Origin: Fidelibacterota bacterium
Lineage (GTDB): Bacteria; Fidelibacterota; Marinisomatia; SCGC-AAA003-L08; JACNLC01
NCBI GenBank assembly: GCA_014381725.1
Contig: JACNLC010000070.1
Location: forward strand, 1 to 64,000
DNA length: 64,000 bases
Reading direction: 5' to 3'
The notes under the pieces are model-generated. The model did no database searches and was not told the origin of the DNA. It was given only the letters and a program-made list of their open reading frames with translations. Below are positions 9,264-19,811 of the stretch, piece after piece; positions within the stretch are counted from its first letter, which is position 1; every line of letters starts with the position of its first letter. The translations under genes and the position numbers were made by a program.

Positions 9264-9962
9264 TTAATCTCCTTGCTTGACGAATGCGTTTCCATCCCAT
9301 TGGAATCCGCCATAATCAAATCCTTCAAAATCATCTAATTTTGTTACATTATTTTCAGCCATATATCGTATAAACTTTCCTTTAACGGCCTTCCCGTAAT
9401 GCCCAGCAGCAGTTTTCTTCCCCTTGGCCATAACTAAAAATTCAATTTCTTTTACATTGTCGCTAGATTGATAAGCTCTTCTGTGAACTTGTGGCAATAA
9501 ATCGATTATCAAATCCTCATTTTTCAACGCTTCTGTTAGAATTGGCTTCCAATGATATTGTAAAGAAAGTAAATTCATTTTTAATTTATAATCTGGGATT
9601 AGTGTTTTAGGTGTTACTAAACCAAACAACCCACTTATAATTTGAACATATTTCTCCATATAATCCTGCGCTGAATCATTTAGAGTTAACCAATCAAGAT
9701 GTTCGTAAACAACTCCCGTATATCTCTCGATTGCGTACCAACACCGGCTATGCATAGCGTCTTGGTTTTGTCGATGAAATTTCAGTGCCTTATCTTTTGA
9801 TGTTCCGTAAACGGATCGCAAATCCTCTTCATCCATCAAGCTCAGTAATCTGATAACTTGATTTACTTCTTTAGTAAATCTGAAATTTGTATCCTCAAAA
9901 CGAATCTCTTGTGGTTTTTTTATTCTGTGTTTGCCTTCACTTGGTGGAATTAAAATAATCAT
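9264..9962 (-). CDS. yaaA: YaaA family protein (peroxide stress/DUF328)
   Basis: MIILIPPSEGKHR...; KGKKTAAGHYGKAVKGKFIRYMAEN. Confidence 0.85.
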   Translation of the reverse strand: MIILIPPSEGKHRIKKPQEIRFEDTNFRFTKEVNQVIRLLSLMDEEDLRSVYGTSKDKALKFHRQNQDAMHSRCWYAIERYTGVVYEHLDWLTLNDSAQDYMEKYVQIISGLFGLVTPKTLIPDYKLKMNLLSLQYHWKPILTEALKNEDLIIDLLPQVHRRAYQSSDNVKEIEFLVMAKGKKTAAGHYGKAVKGKFIRYMAENNVTKLDDFEGFDYGGFQWDGNAFVKQGD

Positions 9963-10004
9963 AAATCTCCCTATATATTATTCGTTAATATCAGTTTAAT
10001 CTGT

Positions 10005-10571
10005 TTAAAAGTTATCGTCATTTATTTCTAAAGAATCTGATACTTCAGGAGTCGGTGGTTCTTTACCCCAAAAAGATTCCGTTGTGCCAAGATGATGAAT
10101 TATTGATGAATTTGTAAGATATACTTCTGGAGATTGTCTCATCCGCACATAATTATGACTCCAATCTGTTTTTGATCTACCAAAAACATAATATCCTAAA
10201 GTTTCATCTGTTTTGCTAATTAAAGCAACATGAGTTCCTAAAGAATCATCTACTGAAAACTTGTACCATTTTTTTGGATTTTCAGAAACCTTAGTGCTTT
10301 TTTCAGTTGTTAGTACTATATCAAACAAATCTGTAATTCGGTTTTCTCTAACAATTAGAGAATCGTTGCCAGCAATTGACCAGCTACTATCGGCAAACTC
10401 CAGTTGTATAGCATCATCCTCTTTTTGAATTAAAACTTTCTGAATTTGGCCAGTATCGCCGCTAAAAATCAGCGAAGATGACGATTCATGTTTAGCCTGA
10501 GTGTAGCGATTTAGAAAAAATGCACCAACCAACACTACTATTACAATTAAGAATGTTTTATTTTTGTTCAT
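10005..10571 (-). CDS. DUF4340-like protein
   Basis: Position downstream of gldG-like gene and 'YYVFGRSKTDWSHNYVRMRQSPEVYLT'-like pattern. Confidence 0.65.
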   Translation of the reverse strand: MNKNKTFLIVIVVLVGAFFLNRYTQAKHESSSSLIFSGDTGQIQKVLIQKEDDAIQLEFADSSWSIAGNDSLIVRENRITDLFDIVLTTEKSTKVSENPKKWYKFSVDDSLGTHVALISKTDETLGYYVFGRSKTDWSHNYVRMRQSPEVYLTNSSIIHHLGTTESFWGKEPPTPEVSDSLEINDDNF

Positions 10572-12096
10572 AAATTTCTCCTAATATTTTTGCCCTATTA
10601 GATTCTTTTCTCAATATAAAAAATCCTAAGCTGATAATTAAAAGTGATGGGAGCAATATATTCATCCATTTCAATTTTGATTTTAATTCATCATCAATTG
10701 CCTCTAACGGACGAGTGGTAATTTCACGAGATCGCAATGCAATTAAGTCACTATCGCCCATTAAATAATCTACAGTATTCATTACAAAAACTGAATTTTC
10801 CTGAATTGACCCACCTCCATCATCAGATAAAAATTTACTGTCAGCAACCAAAACAATTTGGCTTAACCAAGTAGATGTTGAAGTTTCAACAGCTGCTAAA
10901 ACTGCGACTGCTTTTCCTTTTTCATTTAAGTTTTGTATTACAGGATTGGTCTTCGGCTCATAACTTAAATTATAATAGCCAGACATAGTTGCAGATTTAT
11001 CAGATGTATAAAACAAAGGTGTTATGTTTGCATCTATAACATCATTTACAGAATCTGCAATAATTGAATTATCAATTACGATTGAACTAGGGAATAGTAT
11101 TCTGATTTGTTCCAACCCATCAACAATTAGATGATCACCAAAATTCTGAATCAGCGGGAAAAATGGATAATCAACCGCTGAATTCATTCTAAAAATTCCA
11201 ACATTTTGACTAACAGTTACTTGTCCACATTGTTTATCAAGAATTACATTTTCGTCAATTGCTAACCCAAATTCTCCCAACACATCAAAGAAATTTGATT
11301 GAATTACACTTCCTCGCAGTGTTTGCAGATCAGCTTTAATTTTGCTTTGAGTTACAAAAAGATTTCCTCCTTTTGCTACAAATTGTTTCAGATTACTAAT
11401 TTCATTTTCTGAAACAGAATCCTCAACACCATTAACCAGCAACAAAGATATGTCATTAGGAATTTCTGTATCAAGTTTGATATCTTTTACATTATACGAT
11501 TGACGAAGTAGTTGTGTAATGTTGTCATTAGTCATCACCTGACCTTCAAACTTCGCAACAGCTAAAGTTCTCTTTTGAGTATCAACCAATTTCTTTATTT
11601 TGGTTGTAATATCATATTCTAGCCCAGTTGTAGTTTGAATTACAGGAATAATTTCTCGTTGATCTTCATAAATAAAAACCATTCCCATATAAACCTTTTT
11701 GATCTCCAATTTATCATTTTCTACCACCTGAAGTTGTACGGGCTGAATACCATATTTTTGTGCTTCAGATGCAAGATTTTCACTGTCTTCGGGTTTATAA
11801 AATTCAAAGTGAATATTGCCATGAGAAAACGCCTCGTATTCCTCCAAAATATCTTGCAGATATCTACGATTATTACCATATTTGTCTGGTAAATCATCTG
11901 AAAAATATACTTTTAATGTTAACAAATCGTCAATTTTATCTACAACAAGTTTGCTAGAATCAGACAAAGAATACATTTTATTAGCTGTTAAGTCTAAACG
12001 AAAAAATATATTTCTAAATAGAACATTCACCACAACGATAGAAAATATAATTATCACAAAATATAGAAGAAATGATTTTTTATTTGTAATTGTCAT
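10558..12096 (-). CDS. GldG-like ABC transporter auxiliary protein
   Basis: N-terminal TM, large periplasmic IFT52/GldG-like domain, C-terminal TM; adjacent to permease and ATPase. Confidence 0.8.
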   Translation of the reverse strand: MTITNKKSFLLYFVIIIFSIVVVNVLFRNIFFRLDLTANKMYSLSDSSKLVVDKIDDLLTLKVYFSDDLPDKYGNNRRYLQDILEEYEAFSHGNIHFEFYKPEDSENLASEAQKYGIQPVQLQVVENDKLEIKKVYMGMVFIYEDQREIIPVIQTTTGLEYDITTKIKKLVDTQKRTLAVAKFEGQVMTNDNITQLLRQSYNVKDIKLDTEIPNDISLLLVNGVEDSVSENEISNLKQFVAKGGNLFVTQSKIKADLQTLRGSVIQSNFFDVLGEFGLAIDENVILDKQCGQVTVSQNVGIFRMNSAVDYPFFPLIQNFGDHLIVDGLEQIRILFPSSIVIDNSIIADSVNDVIDANITPLFYTSDKSATMSGYYNLSYEPKTNPVIQNLNEKGKAVAVLAAVETSTSTWLSQIVLVADSKFLSDDGGGSIQENSVFVMNTVDYLMGDSDLIALRSREITTRPLEAIDDELKSKLKWMNILLPSLLIISLGFFILRKESNRAKILGEIYEQK

Positions 12097-12102
12097 TGCT
12101 AC

Positions 12103-12831
12103 TTACCTCCACTTTCTCATATCAAGAATTCTAACTGTCATCATCAAGAAAAAAGCAATCATTGATCCAAAATAAACTAAATTTCTAGAATCAATCACAC
12201 CTCTTGAAATATTGGAAAAATGAAAGTCCACACTCATATATTGAATAATTCCGCTCAATGAAACAGGCACAAAAATCAGTAATTTATCCATTAAAAAGAA
12301 AATAATTATAATTGCAATTCCAACAATGAATCCAACAACCTGATTCTCTGAAATGCTACTTGCAAAAGTTCCGATTGCCGCATAAAATCCACCGACAAGT
12401 AATAATCCGAGATACCCACAAATTGCAGCACCGTAATCGATATTTGTACCAACTCCAATTAAAGTGAAAAAGTGAATTAGAGTGAAAAGTAATCCAATTG
12501 AAATTAGAGAAAGAACTGCAAAATACTTACCTAAAACAAATTCGTGATCCTTGATGGGAAGAGTAGAAATTACTTCAATAGTTCCTTGATTTTTTTCCTT
12601 TGCAATCACGCCCATAGCTATAGCTGGAATAAAGAACAGATAAACCAAAGGTATTATGCTAAACAATGCGCGCATATCAGATTGATTTATCAAGAAAAAA
12701 GTATTTGTGAAAAAATATCCATTGATTAATGCAAAAATAACCAAAAAGATATACGCCATTGGACTGTTGAAATACGATTTTAATTCACGAATAAAAATAC
12801 CTTTTATATTACGCATTTCCACCTCCTTCAA
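12103..12831 (-). CDS. ABC transporter permease, GldF-like
   Basis: Multi-TM ABC2-type permease: RELKSYFNSPMAYIFLVIFALING, KEKNQGTIEVISTLPI. Confidence 0.85.
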   Translation of the reverse strand: MKEVEMRNIKGIFIRELKSYFNSPMAYIFLVIFALINGYFFTNTFFLINQSDMRALFSIIPLVYLFFIPAIAMGVIAKEKNQGTIEVISTLPIKDHEFVLGKYFAVLSLISIGLLFTLIHFFTLIGVGTNIDYGAAICGYLGLLLVGGFYAAIGTFASSISENQVVGFIVGIAIIIIFFLMDKLLIFVPVSLSGIIQYMSVDFHFSNISRGVIDSRNLVYFGSMIAFFLMMTVRILDMRKWR

Positions 12832-13753
12832 TTGTTAAAGTTCTAAATACATCTTCCAGTTGAACTTTATGAGTAGTCATTTCTAGCAAAGTCCACTTTT
12901 CTGCCACTGCGTGATTAAATACCATTTCTCGCGGATCGATTTTCTTGTCAAATTCCAAAGAAATAACTCGCTTGTCCTTAATGGTAGAAACATTTGCAAT
13001 ATGAATTCCGCTTTCTTTTTCTTTGAGTTGCATAATGCTGTCGTCTGTAGCATTTTTTGCTTCGATTGTCAATTGTGCCTTTCCGTGGAAATTATGCATC
13101 AGCTCTTGATGTGTTCCATCGGCGACCAATTGTCCTTCGTGAATTATTATTATTCTGTCAACAGTAGCTTCAATTTCTTGTAAAATATGGCTTGAAATAA
13201 TAACTGTTTTTTCTTCTCCAACTTTTTTGATAAGCTCACGGATTTCAACAATTTGGTTTGGGTCAAGCCCAGAAACTGGTTCATCTAAAATCAGTACTTT
13301 TGGGTCGTGAATCATTGCCATTGCTAAACCAACCCGTTGCTTATACCCTTTGGAGCATTCAATGATTTGTTTGTGGATTATGCCCTTTAAACCGCATTGT
13401 TCAATGACTCTACCTAAAGCACTTTTGAATGCTTTGCCTTCAATCCCCCGAACTTTCGCGATGAATTCTAAAAAGTCATAGACTTTCATTTCGAGATAAA
13501 GTGGATTATTTTCAGGCAAATATCCAACTTCTTTTCTAATTTCTAGAGAATGTTCCAAAATATTTTTGTCATCAAAATGAACATTTCCAGCTGTTGGTGA
13601 TAAAAATCCTGTCATCACTTTTAGAGTGGTAGATTTTCCAGCACCATTAGCGCCGAGAAATCCAAGGATTTCTCCATCTTTTACTTCAAAATTAATTCCC
13701 TGGACAGCCCTTACGCTCCCGTAGTGCTTTACCAGATTTTCTATTTTTACCAA
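12809..13753 (-). CDS. ABC transporter ATP-binding protein, GldA-like
   Basis: Walker A GANGAGKST, Walker B VLILDEPVSGLDP, SKGYKQRVGLA signature. Confidence 0.93.
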   Translation of the reverse strand: MVKIENLVKHYGSVRAVQGINFEVKDGEILGFLGANGAGKSTTLKVMTGFLSPTAGNVHFDDKNILEHSLEIRKEVGYLPENNPLYLEMKVYDFLEFIAKVRGIEGKAFKSALGRVIEQCGLKGIIHKQIIECSKGYKQRVGLAMAMIHDPKVLILDEPVSGLDPNQIVEIRELIKKVGEEKTVIISSHILQEIEATVDRIIIIHEGQLVADGTHQELMHNFHGKAQLTIEAKNATDDSIMQLKEKESGIHIANVSTIKDKRVISLEFDKKIDPREMVFNHAVAEKWTLLEMTTHKVQLEDVFRTLTIEGGGNA

Positions 13754-14121
13754 GACAATCCCCTCCCAGCTAATTTTAGTAGCATAAACATAATACGAAT
13801 AAATGTTCTAGAAAAACGGGGGTAAATTTACGAATGATTATATATTAATTTCAGAATTAATAAGAAATGTAAGACCTTTTTATGGAGAATGTGAGAACAG
13901 GTGATTTCTGGAGTAGGGCAACAGAAAGAGTTTAACTTAGCTTATTATTCCTTTTATTTATATGCCCAATTTCGGCTACAACCACAAACTTTAAATCATT
14001 CAAATTACTCCCACAAATCTTGTGATGTCTATTCGTGGTACAAAAATAGTAATCCGATATTGGTTAACTTGCCTACTTCACAGTAAATTTTGAGCACATT
14101 TTAATATAAGGAATTAGAACA

Positions 14122-14451
14122 TTGACAATTGAAAGAATGAACAAAGGAAACTGGGGAAAAATCAGAGCTTTCTTTGACCTCAAAACCGAAGATGGTTTTA
14201 TCATAAAAGGATTCAAACTTATTGAAGGAATTAACGGATTATTTGTAGGATTCCCCAGTCAAAAAAACAAAGAAGATGAATATTTTGACACAGTCATGGC
14301 AGAAAGAGAATTAAGGGAAAAATTAACTAAACTTGCAATCAAAGAATTTGGTCCCGGAATAATGACTGATGCTCCAGAATCTGGCTATAAACAAGCTCCT
14401 CAACCAGTAGAATCCGACGGTGGATTTTCAGACGACGATATTCCGTTTTAA
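14122..14451 (+). CDS. spoVG: SpoVG family protein (TTG start)
   Basis: IRAFFDLKTEDGFIIKGFKLIEGINGLFVGFPSQK. Confidence 0.8.
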   Translation: MTIERMNKGNWGKIRAFFDLKTEDGFIIKGFKLIEGINGLFVGFPSQKNKEDEYFDTVMAERELREKLTKLAIKEFGPGIMTDAPESGYKQAPQPVESDGGFSDDDIPF

Positions 14452-14504
14452 ATAAAATTCGAATTAACAGGAAATTACCAATTTAATCAAACTACGGAGA
14501 TTTT

Positions 14505-15326
14505 ATGAGTAAAATAAAAACCGAACTATATCCACAGTCAATCCGCAAAGGAGATGCTGCAGGATTAGCAAAAAAGAAAGCCAAAAAATCGCTATGGCTT
14601 GAGTTGTTTAGCGGTGTAACGGGACTTATACTTGCTGGATTTATCCTTGGGCATTTTGTGCTCGAAAGCACAATGTTATTTGGCGATGAAACCTATGGCG
14701 CAGTTGCTTATTTTATGGAACATACATTGCCCATAGCACAGGTTGCAATTTTTGTTGTTACAATTCTATTTTTCATCCATTTTATAACGGCGTCCAGAAA
14801 AATCCCGGGGAAGCTCGAAGATAGAAAACGGATGCTTGAGCTTGGCAAAAATTTGAAAAATTCAACACAGAAATGGAACCAAAATCCTAAAGATTATACA
14901 GCACTAAAAAAACATCTCGTCACTGAATTGTGGATTTGGCAAGTTCGCACAGGAATGATAATTCTGGCACTTGGCTCATTCCACTTGTTTTTAGTGTTAT
15001 GGAATATTTTTTCAAAATATGAATTTATGGGATTTATTAAAGAATATGGGTTGACCGGCGAGGTTGCTCACGGACGCGTGGAAAGTGGTCTGTGGATTCT
15101 GTATCTGGTTTTAGGAATTTCTGTTGTGCTACATTTATCTGTTGGGCTGTATCGTTTGGCAGTTAAATGGTTTGCGGATACTTGGTTTACTCGCAAAAAA
15201 GCGTTTGTAATTTCATCGCTTATATTTTGGTTTTATTTACTTTTGAACATCGCAGGAGTTATGGCGTTGGCTGGGGTTCCGTTTTTTCACGGACTCTTCG
15301 GTGAATTATTTGGAGGAGCAGTATAA
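14505..15326 (+). CDS. sdhC: Succinate dehydrogenase/fumarate reductase cytochrome b subunit
   Basis: Five-helix fused cytochrome b type; WQVRTGMIILALGSFHLFLVLWNI, directly upstream of sdhA. Confidence 0.9.
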   Translation: MSKIKTELYPQSIRKGDAAGLAKKKAKKSLWLELFSGVTGLILAGFILGHFVLESTMLFGDETYGAVAYFMEHTLPIAQVAIFVVTILFFIHFITASRKIPGKLEDRKRMLELGKNLKNSTQKWNQNPKDYTALKKHLVTELWIWQVRTGMIILALGSFHLFLVLWNIFSKYEFMGFIKEYGLTGEVAHGRVESGLWILYLVLGISVVLHLSVGLYRLAVKWFADTWFTRKKAFVISSLIFWFYLLLNIAGVMALAGVPFFHGLFGELFGGAV

Positions 15327-17257
15327 TGGGACAAGTTTTCACTACTGATGTTTTAATAATTGGAGCAGGACTTGCCGGAGAAAGAGTTGCGGTTGAATCT
15401 GCTAAAAATGGTTTAGATGTTACTTTATTATCGCTTGTTCCACCAAGGCGTTCACATTCATCCGCGGCACAAGGAGGAATGCAAGCTTCTCTAGGAAATT
15501 CTAACAAAGGTGCAGGAGATAATCCAACTGTTCATTGGCTTGATACTGTTAAAGGTTCAGACTGGGGTGCAGACCAAGAAGTTGCAAGGATTTTTGCAGA
15601 CAATGCTCCGATAGCAATGCGAGAAATGGCTCACTATGGCGTTCCCTGGAATCGTGTAGTTGGTGGGCCAACAGATTATTTTATTAAAGGAAAAAAAGTT
15701 ACACTCGAAGAACCAAAAGAGAATGAAGGATTAATCACTGCTCGAGATTTTGGCGGAACTGCTAAATGGAGAACATGCTATACAGCTGATGGAACCGGAC
15801 ATACAGTTTTATATGCTATGGATAATCTCGTTTCTCAATATGGGATTACTGTCCACGATAGAATGGAAGCAATTTCTTTAATCCACGAAAACAACCGTTG
15901 CTACGGCGCAATTGTAAGAAGCTTGAAAGAGGGCTCGTTAAACATCTATTATGCGAAATCAACAGTAATTGCTACAGGTGGTTATGGTCGGATTTATGGA
16001 GCATCAACAAATGCTGTTATTAACGAGGGCACAGGAGTTTCAATTGCACTTGACACAGGAGAAATTCCACTAGGAAATATGGAAGCAGTTCAATTTCACC
16101 CAACAGGAATTGTGCCAACAGATATTTTGGTAACTGAAGGATGCAGAGGTGATGGTGGATTATTACTCGATGTTGATGAATATAGATTTATGCCGGATTA
16201 TGAACCCGAAAAACAAGAATTGGCTTCCCGTGATGTTGTTTCTAGAAGGATGAAAGAACATATGCTAAAAGGAAAAGGTGTTAAATCTCCTTACGGTGAC
16301 CACCTTTGGTTGGACTTACGACATTTAGGAGAAAAACATCTTAAAACAAAACTTCGAGAAGTATATGATATTTGTATGTATTTCATTGGTGTAAATCCGA
16401 TTACTGAACTAGTTCCAGTTCGACCAACTCAACATTATTCAATGGGCGGAATTCGTGTAAACAAAGACGGACACTCATACAATATGGAAGGGTTGTTTTC
16501 TGCAGGTGAAGCTGCGTGTTGGGATATGCACGGATTTAATCGCTTGGGTGGAAATTCGTTGGCAGAAACTATTGTTGCCGGAATGGTTGTAGGGGAAGCA
16601 GTTTCTGAATTTACCAAAGGAACTGAATTGAAAATATCATCGAGTTTGGGCGAAAAGTTTAGAAAAATCCAAGAGGATAAAATCACGCAGTTTTACAATA
16701 ATGAAGGGAAAGATACAGTAATTCAAATCCGCAATGAAATGGCTGAGATTCTATCAAACTATGTCGGGATATTCAGAACAGGCGACGGACTTAAAAAAGC
16801 AGTTGATGACCTAAAAACATTATACAAAAGAGCAATAAATGTAAAAGTTGTAACAAAAACAGCTGGTAGAAATCCAGAACTTACAGAAGCCATCAAGCTC
16901 CCTGGAATGGTAAAACTTGCATTGACAATTGCTAAAGGTGCATTAGATAGAACGGAAAGTCGCGGAGCACATACTCGAGAAGATTATCCTGCTAGAGATG
17001 ACGAAAATTGGCTAAATAGAACTTTAGCTCGATGGCCTGAAGGCGCAGACGAACCAACACTTACTTATGAACCAGTTGGATTGTTAGATCTACCTCCTGG
17101 CGACAGAGGTTATGGAGGTGGTCAAATGGTTAAAATGGATAAATCTCTTGATGAGTATAACAAAATTGTTGACAAGCTGCAAAAAGAATCTGGCAAACTC
17201 GATACTTTAGAGAAAATTGGAGAAAAATTGCCTAAAGAACTTTGGAAAGAATCATAA
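15326..17257 (+). CDS. sdhA: Succinate dehydrogenase/fumarate reductase flavoprotein subunit
   Basis: IIGAGLAGERVAVESA, RRSHSSAAQGGMQASL, HPTG, RPTQHYSMGGIRVN. Confidence 0.95.
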   Translation: MGQVFTTDVLIIGAGLAGERVAVESAKNGLDVTLLSLVPPRRSHSSAAQGGMQASLGNSNKGAGDNPTVHWLDTVKGSDWGADQEVARIFADNAPIAMREMAHYGVPWNRVVGGPTDYFIKGKKVTLEEPKENEGLITARDFGGTAKWRTCYTADGTGHTVLYAMDNLVSQYGITVHDRMEAISLIHENNRCYGAIVRSLKEGSLNIYYAKSTVIATGGYGRIYGASTNAVINEGTGVSIALDTGEIPLGNMEAVQFHPTGIVPTDILVTEGCRGDGGLLLDVDEYRFMPDYEPEKQELASRDVVSRRMKEHMLKGKGVKSPYGDHLWLDLRHLGEKHLKTKLREVYDICMYFIGVNPITELVPVRPTQHYSMGGIRVNKDGHSYNMEGLFSAGEAACWDMHGFNRLGGNSLAETIVAGMVVGEAVSEFTKGTELKISSSLGEKFRKIQEDKITQFYNNEGKDTVIQIRNEMAEILSNYVGIFRTGDGLKKAVDDLKTLYKRAINVKVVTKTAGRNPELTEAIKLPGMVKLALTIAKGALDRTESRGAHTREDYPARDDENWLNRTLARWPEGADEPTLTYEPVGLLDLPPGDRGYGGGQMVKMDKSLDEYNKIVDKLQKESGKLDTLEKIGEKLPKELWKES

Positions 17258-17276
17258 ATATAAAATGGAGAAAACA

Positions 17277-18002
17277 ATGGCTCGAACACTAACATTCAAA
17301 ATATTTAGATATAATCCTTTTGATGAGAATTCTGTTCCTAAAATGCAGGAATATAAATTAGACGAAACACCTAGACTCAATCTTTACAGTGCTTTGTATA
17401 GGATTAAAGATGAGCTTGATCCAACATTGATGTTCGATTTCGTATGCCGTGCAGGAATCTGTGGAAGTTGCGGGATGACAATTAATGGTCGCCCAACTTT
17501 GGCGTGCAGAACCCTCACCAAAGATTTACCGGATGTAATTGAATTACACCCATTGCCATTTTTCAAAATGTTGGGAGATTTATCTGTTGATACAGGAATT
17601 TGGTTTAGAGAAATGGCACAATCCGTAGAATCTTGGATTCATACAGAAAAAGAATTTGACCCAACCGCAGAAGAAGAACGGATGGATAATAAAATTGCCA
17701 ACGATATTTATGAAAATGAACGCTGTATTGAATGTGGGTGTTGTCTAGCCGGTTGTGCTACTGCACAGGTTTATACTGATTTTCTTGGCGCAACTGGGCT
17801 AAATCGCATTGGCAGATTTATGATTGACCCAAGAGATAAACGAACACAAGAAGAATGGTTTGAGCTTGTATCTACTGATGAAGGAGTATTTGGTTGTATT
17901 GGTATGATGGGTTGCGACGATGTCTGTCCTAAAGATTTACCACTACTAGAAGTCTTTGCCTATGTCAGACGAAAAATGATGGTATCATTGACGGCAAAGT
18001 AG
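17277..18002 (+). CDS. sdhB: Succinate dehydrogenase/fumarate reductase iron-sulfur subunit
   Basis: CRAGICGSCGMTINGRPTLAC, CIECGCCLAGC; start MARTLTFKIFRYNP rather than the ORF-track 17217 inside sdhA. Confidence 0.94.
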   Translation: MARTLTFKIFRYNPFDENSVPKMQEYKLDETPRLNLYSALYRIKDELDPTLMFDFVCRAGICGSCGMTINGRPTLACRTLTKDLPDVIELHPLPFFKMLGDLSVDTGIWFREMAQSVESWIHTEKEFDPTAEEERMDNKIANDIYENERCIECGCCLAGCATAQVYTDFLGATGLNRIGRFMIDPRDKRTQEEWFELVSTDEGVFGCIGMMGCDDVCPKDLPLLEVFAYVRRKMMVSLTAK

Positions 18003-18015
18003 AAAGTTTATAAAG

Positions 18016-18052
18016 TTGAAAGAAGAAAAGATTTTCACTTTTCTTCTTTCAA
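18016..18052. terminator. Perfect 15-bp inverted repeat between convergent genes
   Basis: TTGAAAGAAGAAAAG (18016-18030) / CTTTTCTTCTTTCAA (18038-18052), 7-nt loop. Confidence 0.65.
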
Positions 18053-18064
18053 TATTGTTAAAAA

Positions 18065-19024
18065 TTACAAACTTCCTACTAATAACAAGAAACCTCCTAC
18101 AGCAACCCCAGCACTTATCCACATTGTAGATTCTTTTTGACCTACATTTTGATTAACTGTGAGTTGCTTTTGATTGCTCGATATAACCACATCCCGTAAC
18201 TTGTCTTGTGATTTAATATTTGGCAATGTATGATCATAAAACTTATAATGAATATTTTTAAGTTCTTTCATTTTTGATTTAGGAATAATATCCTTTATTT
18301 CTTTTTCGACCAAACCAGCATTTAAAATTTCACCAGTTTTTGCATTTTCTAATCTACAGTGTAATCTAGTCCTGGCTAAACGAAGTATTTTGTTATTATC
18401 CGAAGAACTATTTTTGTAAATAACCCCACATTCAAGCACTCTGTAAGTTAGTATTTTATCCGCTGCCGTAAGGTCGGTCAAAACTAATTTTCCACTCTCT
18501 TCCTCTGACAAACTCGCATCACTTTTTGATAAAGTATTAGAATCTACATTCCCATAATAGTAATTATTAATTGTTGCACCCTCTGGTGCTTTAGCTTCTT
18601 CTGATTTATTTGCATCGGAACCCTTATATTGTAAATTGTATAGATTATATTTTTCTTTTGATTCTCGTGACAAATGCCACATAATATCAGGATCTCTTTC
18701 TCCCACTCGGTATCCTGCAATTTTAAGAGAACTTATAATATTATCTTCAATAAGGTATCTAGTACCAGTGTCCAAGTAGTAGTTATGATCACCAGTAAAT
18801 AATGCCTCTGCAGAAGCTAGAACAATCAGATCATTGTCCTTGTTCACAACCTTGTTTACAAATTCAACGATGTTTAATCCAACAATACTCTCTTCAATTT
18901 TTACTGGATTTGATGAGTCGTAATCAACTACAATAGAATCAACAGTAGGAGGTTGTATTTTGTTTAGTTCAGCACAACCTGTTAATAACAATAAAACAAC
19001 TAAAGTAGATATAATATTTTTCAT
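18065..19024 (-). CDS. Uncharacterized lipoprotein
   Basis: Signal peptide with lipobox LLLTGCAELN; C-terminal hydrophobic segment. Confidence 0.65.
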   Translation of the reverse strand: MKNIISTLVVLLLLTGCAELNKIQPPTVDSIVVDYDSSNPVKIEESIVGLNIVEFVNKVVNKDNDLIVLASAEALFTGDHNYYLDTGTRYLIEDNIISSLKIAGYRVGERDPDIMWHLSRESKEKYNLYNLQYKGSDANKSEEAKAPEGATINNYYYGNVDSNTLSKSDASLSEEESGKLVLTDLTAADKILTYRVLECGVIYKNSSSDNNKILRLARTRLHCRLENAKTGEILNAGLVEKEIKDIIPKSKMKELKNIHYKFYDHTLPNIKSQDKLRDVVISSNQKQLTVNQNVGQKESTMWISAGVAVGGFLLLVGSL

Positions 19025-19133
19025 TTTATTTCCTCTCGACTTGACTTAGTTAACTATTAGGCCCAAAACTGGACACCAAAGATTACTGAAATTAATTACA
19101 CAAAAACAAATGAAATTTTTTATTGAAAACGAA

Positions 19134-19154
19134 ACAAGGGAGCAGCTCCCTTGT
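19134..19154 (-). terminator. Hairpin downstream of tonB operon
   Basis: Palindrome ACAAGGGAGC-A-GCTCCCTTGT; weak T-tract. Confidence 0.55.
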
Positions 19155-19182
19155 CTAATCATTAATGATATTTGTTTAAAGT

Positions 19183-19809
19183 CTAATTTTCTGTTAAAGT
19201 AAATCGTATTGGAATACTATACCAAACGCCGATTTTTTTATCTCTTTGGAGTGCTGGTTTCCAGCGAGTTCTTTTAACTGCATCAACTGCGGCTTCGTCA
19301 AGACCTGTATTCGGGATGCCTTTTGCGACCACTACCTGCGTTACATTTCCATTTTTATCTATAAATGCTTGCACATACACTACACCTTCAATTCCTGCTT
19401 CCCTTGCAATATCAGGATAAACTGGCCTAATTGGCGTTTTTGGTCGTGGAGGTTCTTCAAAAGGAATAAACACTACTTGAGGGCCACTACTTGCCGGTGG
19501 CGGTGGAGCATCCCATTCCTCAAATTGGTCGAATTCGGTTTCTTCAATTGTAATATCTTCATCCAAAAATTCATCTTCAGAAGCTACCGGCACCGATGGT
19601 CTCGCGGGTGGTTCCGGCAATTTAAACTGTTGTGTTTGAGGAATATCAAAAGTTTCAATTTCGATAATTAAATCGTCTCCACCAATTTTCTTAGCTTCAC
19701 CCAAAAATCTTGGGTAAAAGTAAAATACAATTGAAAATCCAAGCAATACAAAAACAGTAATTAGTCGAAGCCGAACAGGATAATGAACTAAAAGAGGATC
19801 AGTTCTCAT
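19183..19809 (-). CDS. tonB: TonB family energy transducer
   Basis: Single N-terminal TM, Pro-rich linker, YPDIAREAGIEGVVYVQAFIDKNGNV TonB C-terminal domain. Confidence 0.92.
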   Translation of the reverse strand: MRTDPLLVHYPVRLRLITVFVLLGFSIVFYFYPRFLGEAKKIGGDDLIIEIETFDIPQTQQFKLPEPPARPSVPVASEDEFLDEDITIEETEFDQFEEWDAPPPPASSGPQVVFIPFEEPPRPKTPIRPVYPDIAREAGIEGVVYVQAFIDKNGNVTQVVVAKGIPNTGLDEAAVDAVKRTRWKPALQRDKKIGVWYSIPIRFTLTEN

Positions 19810-19811
19810 AA

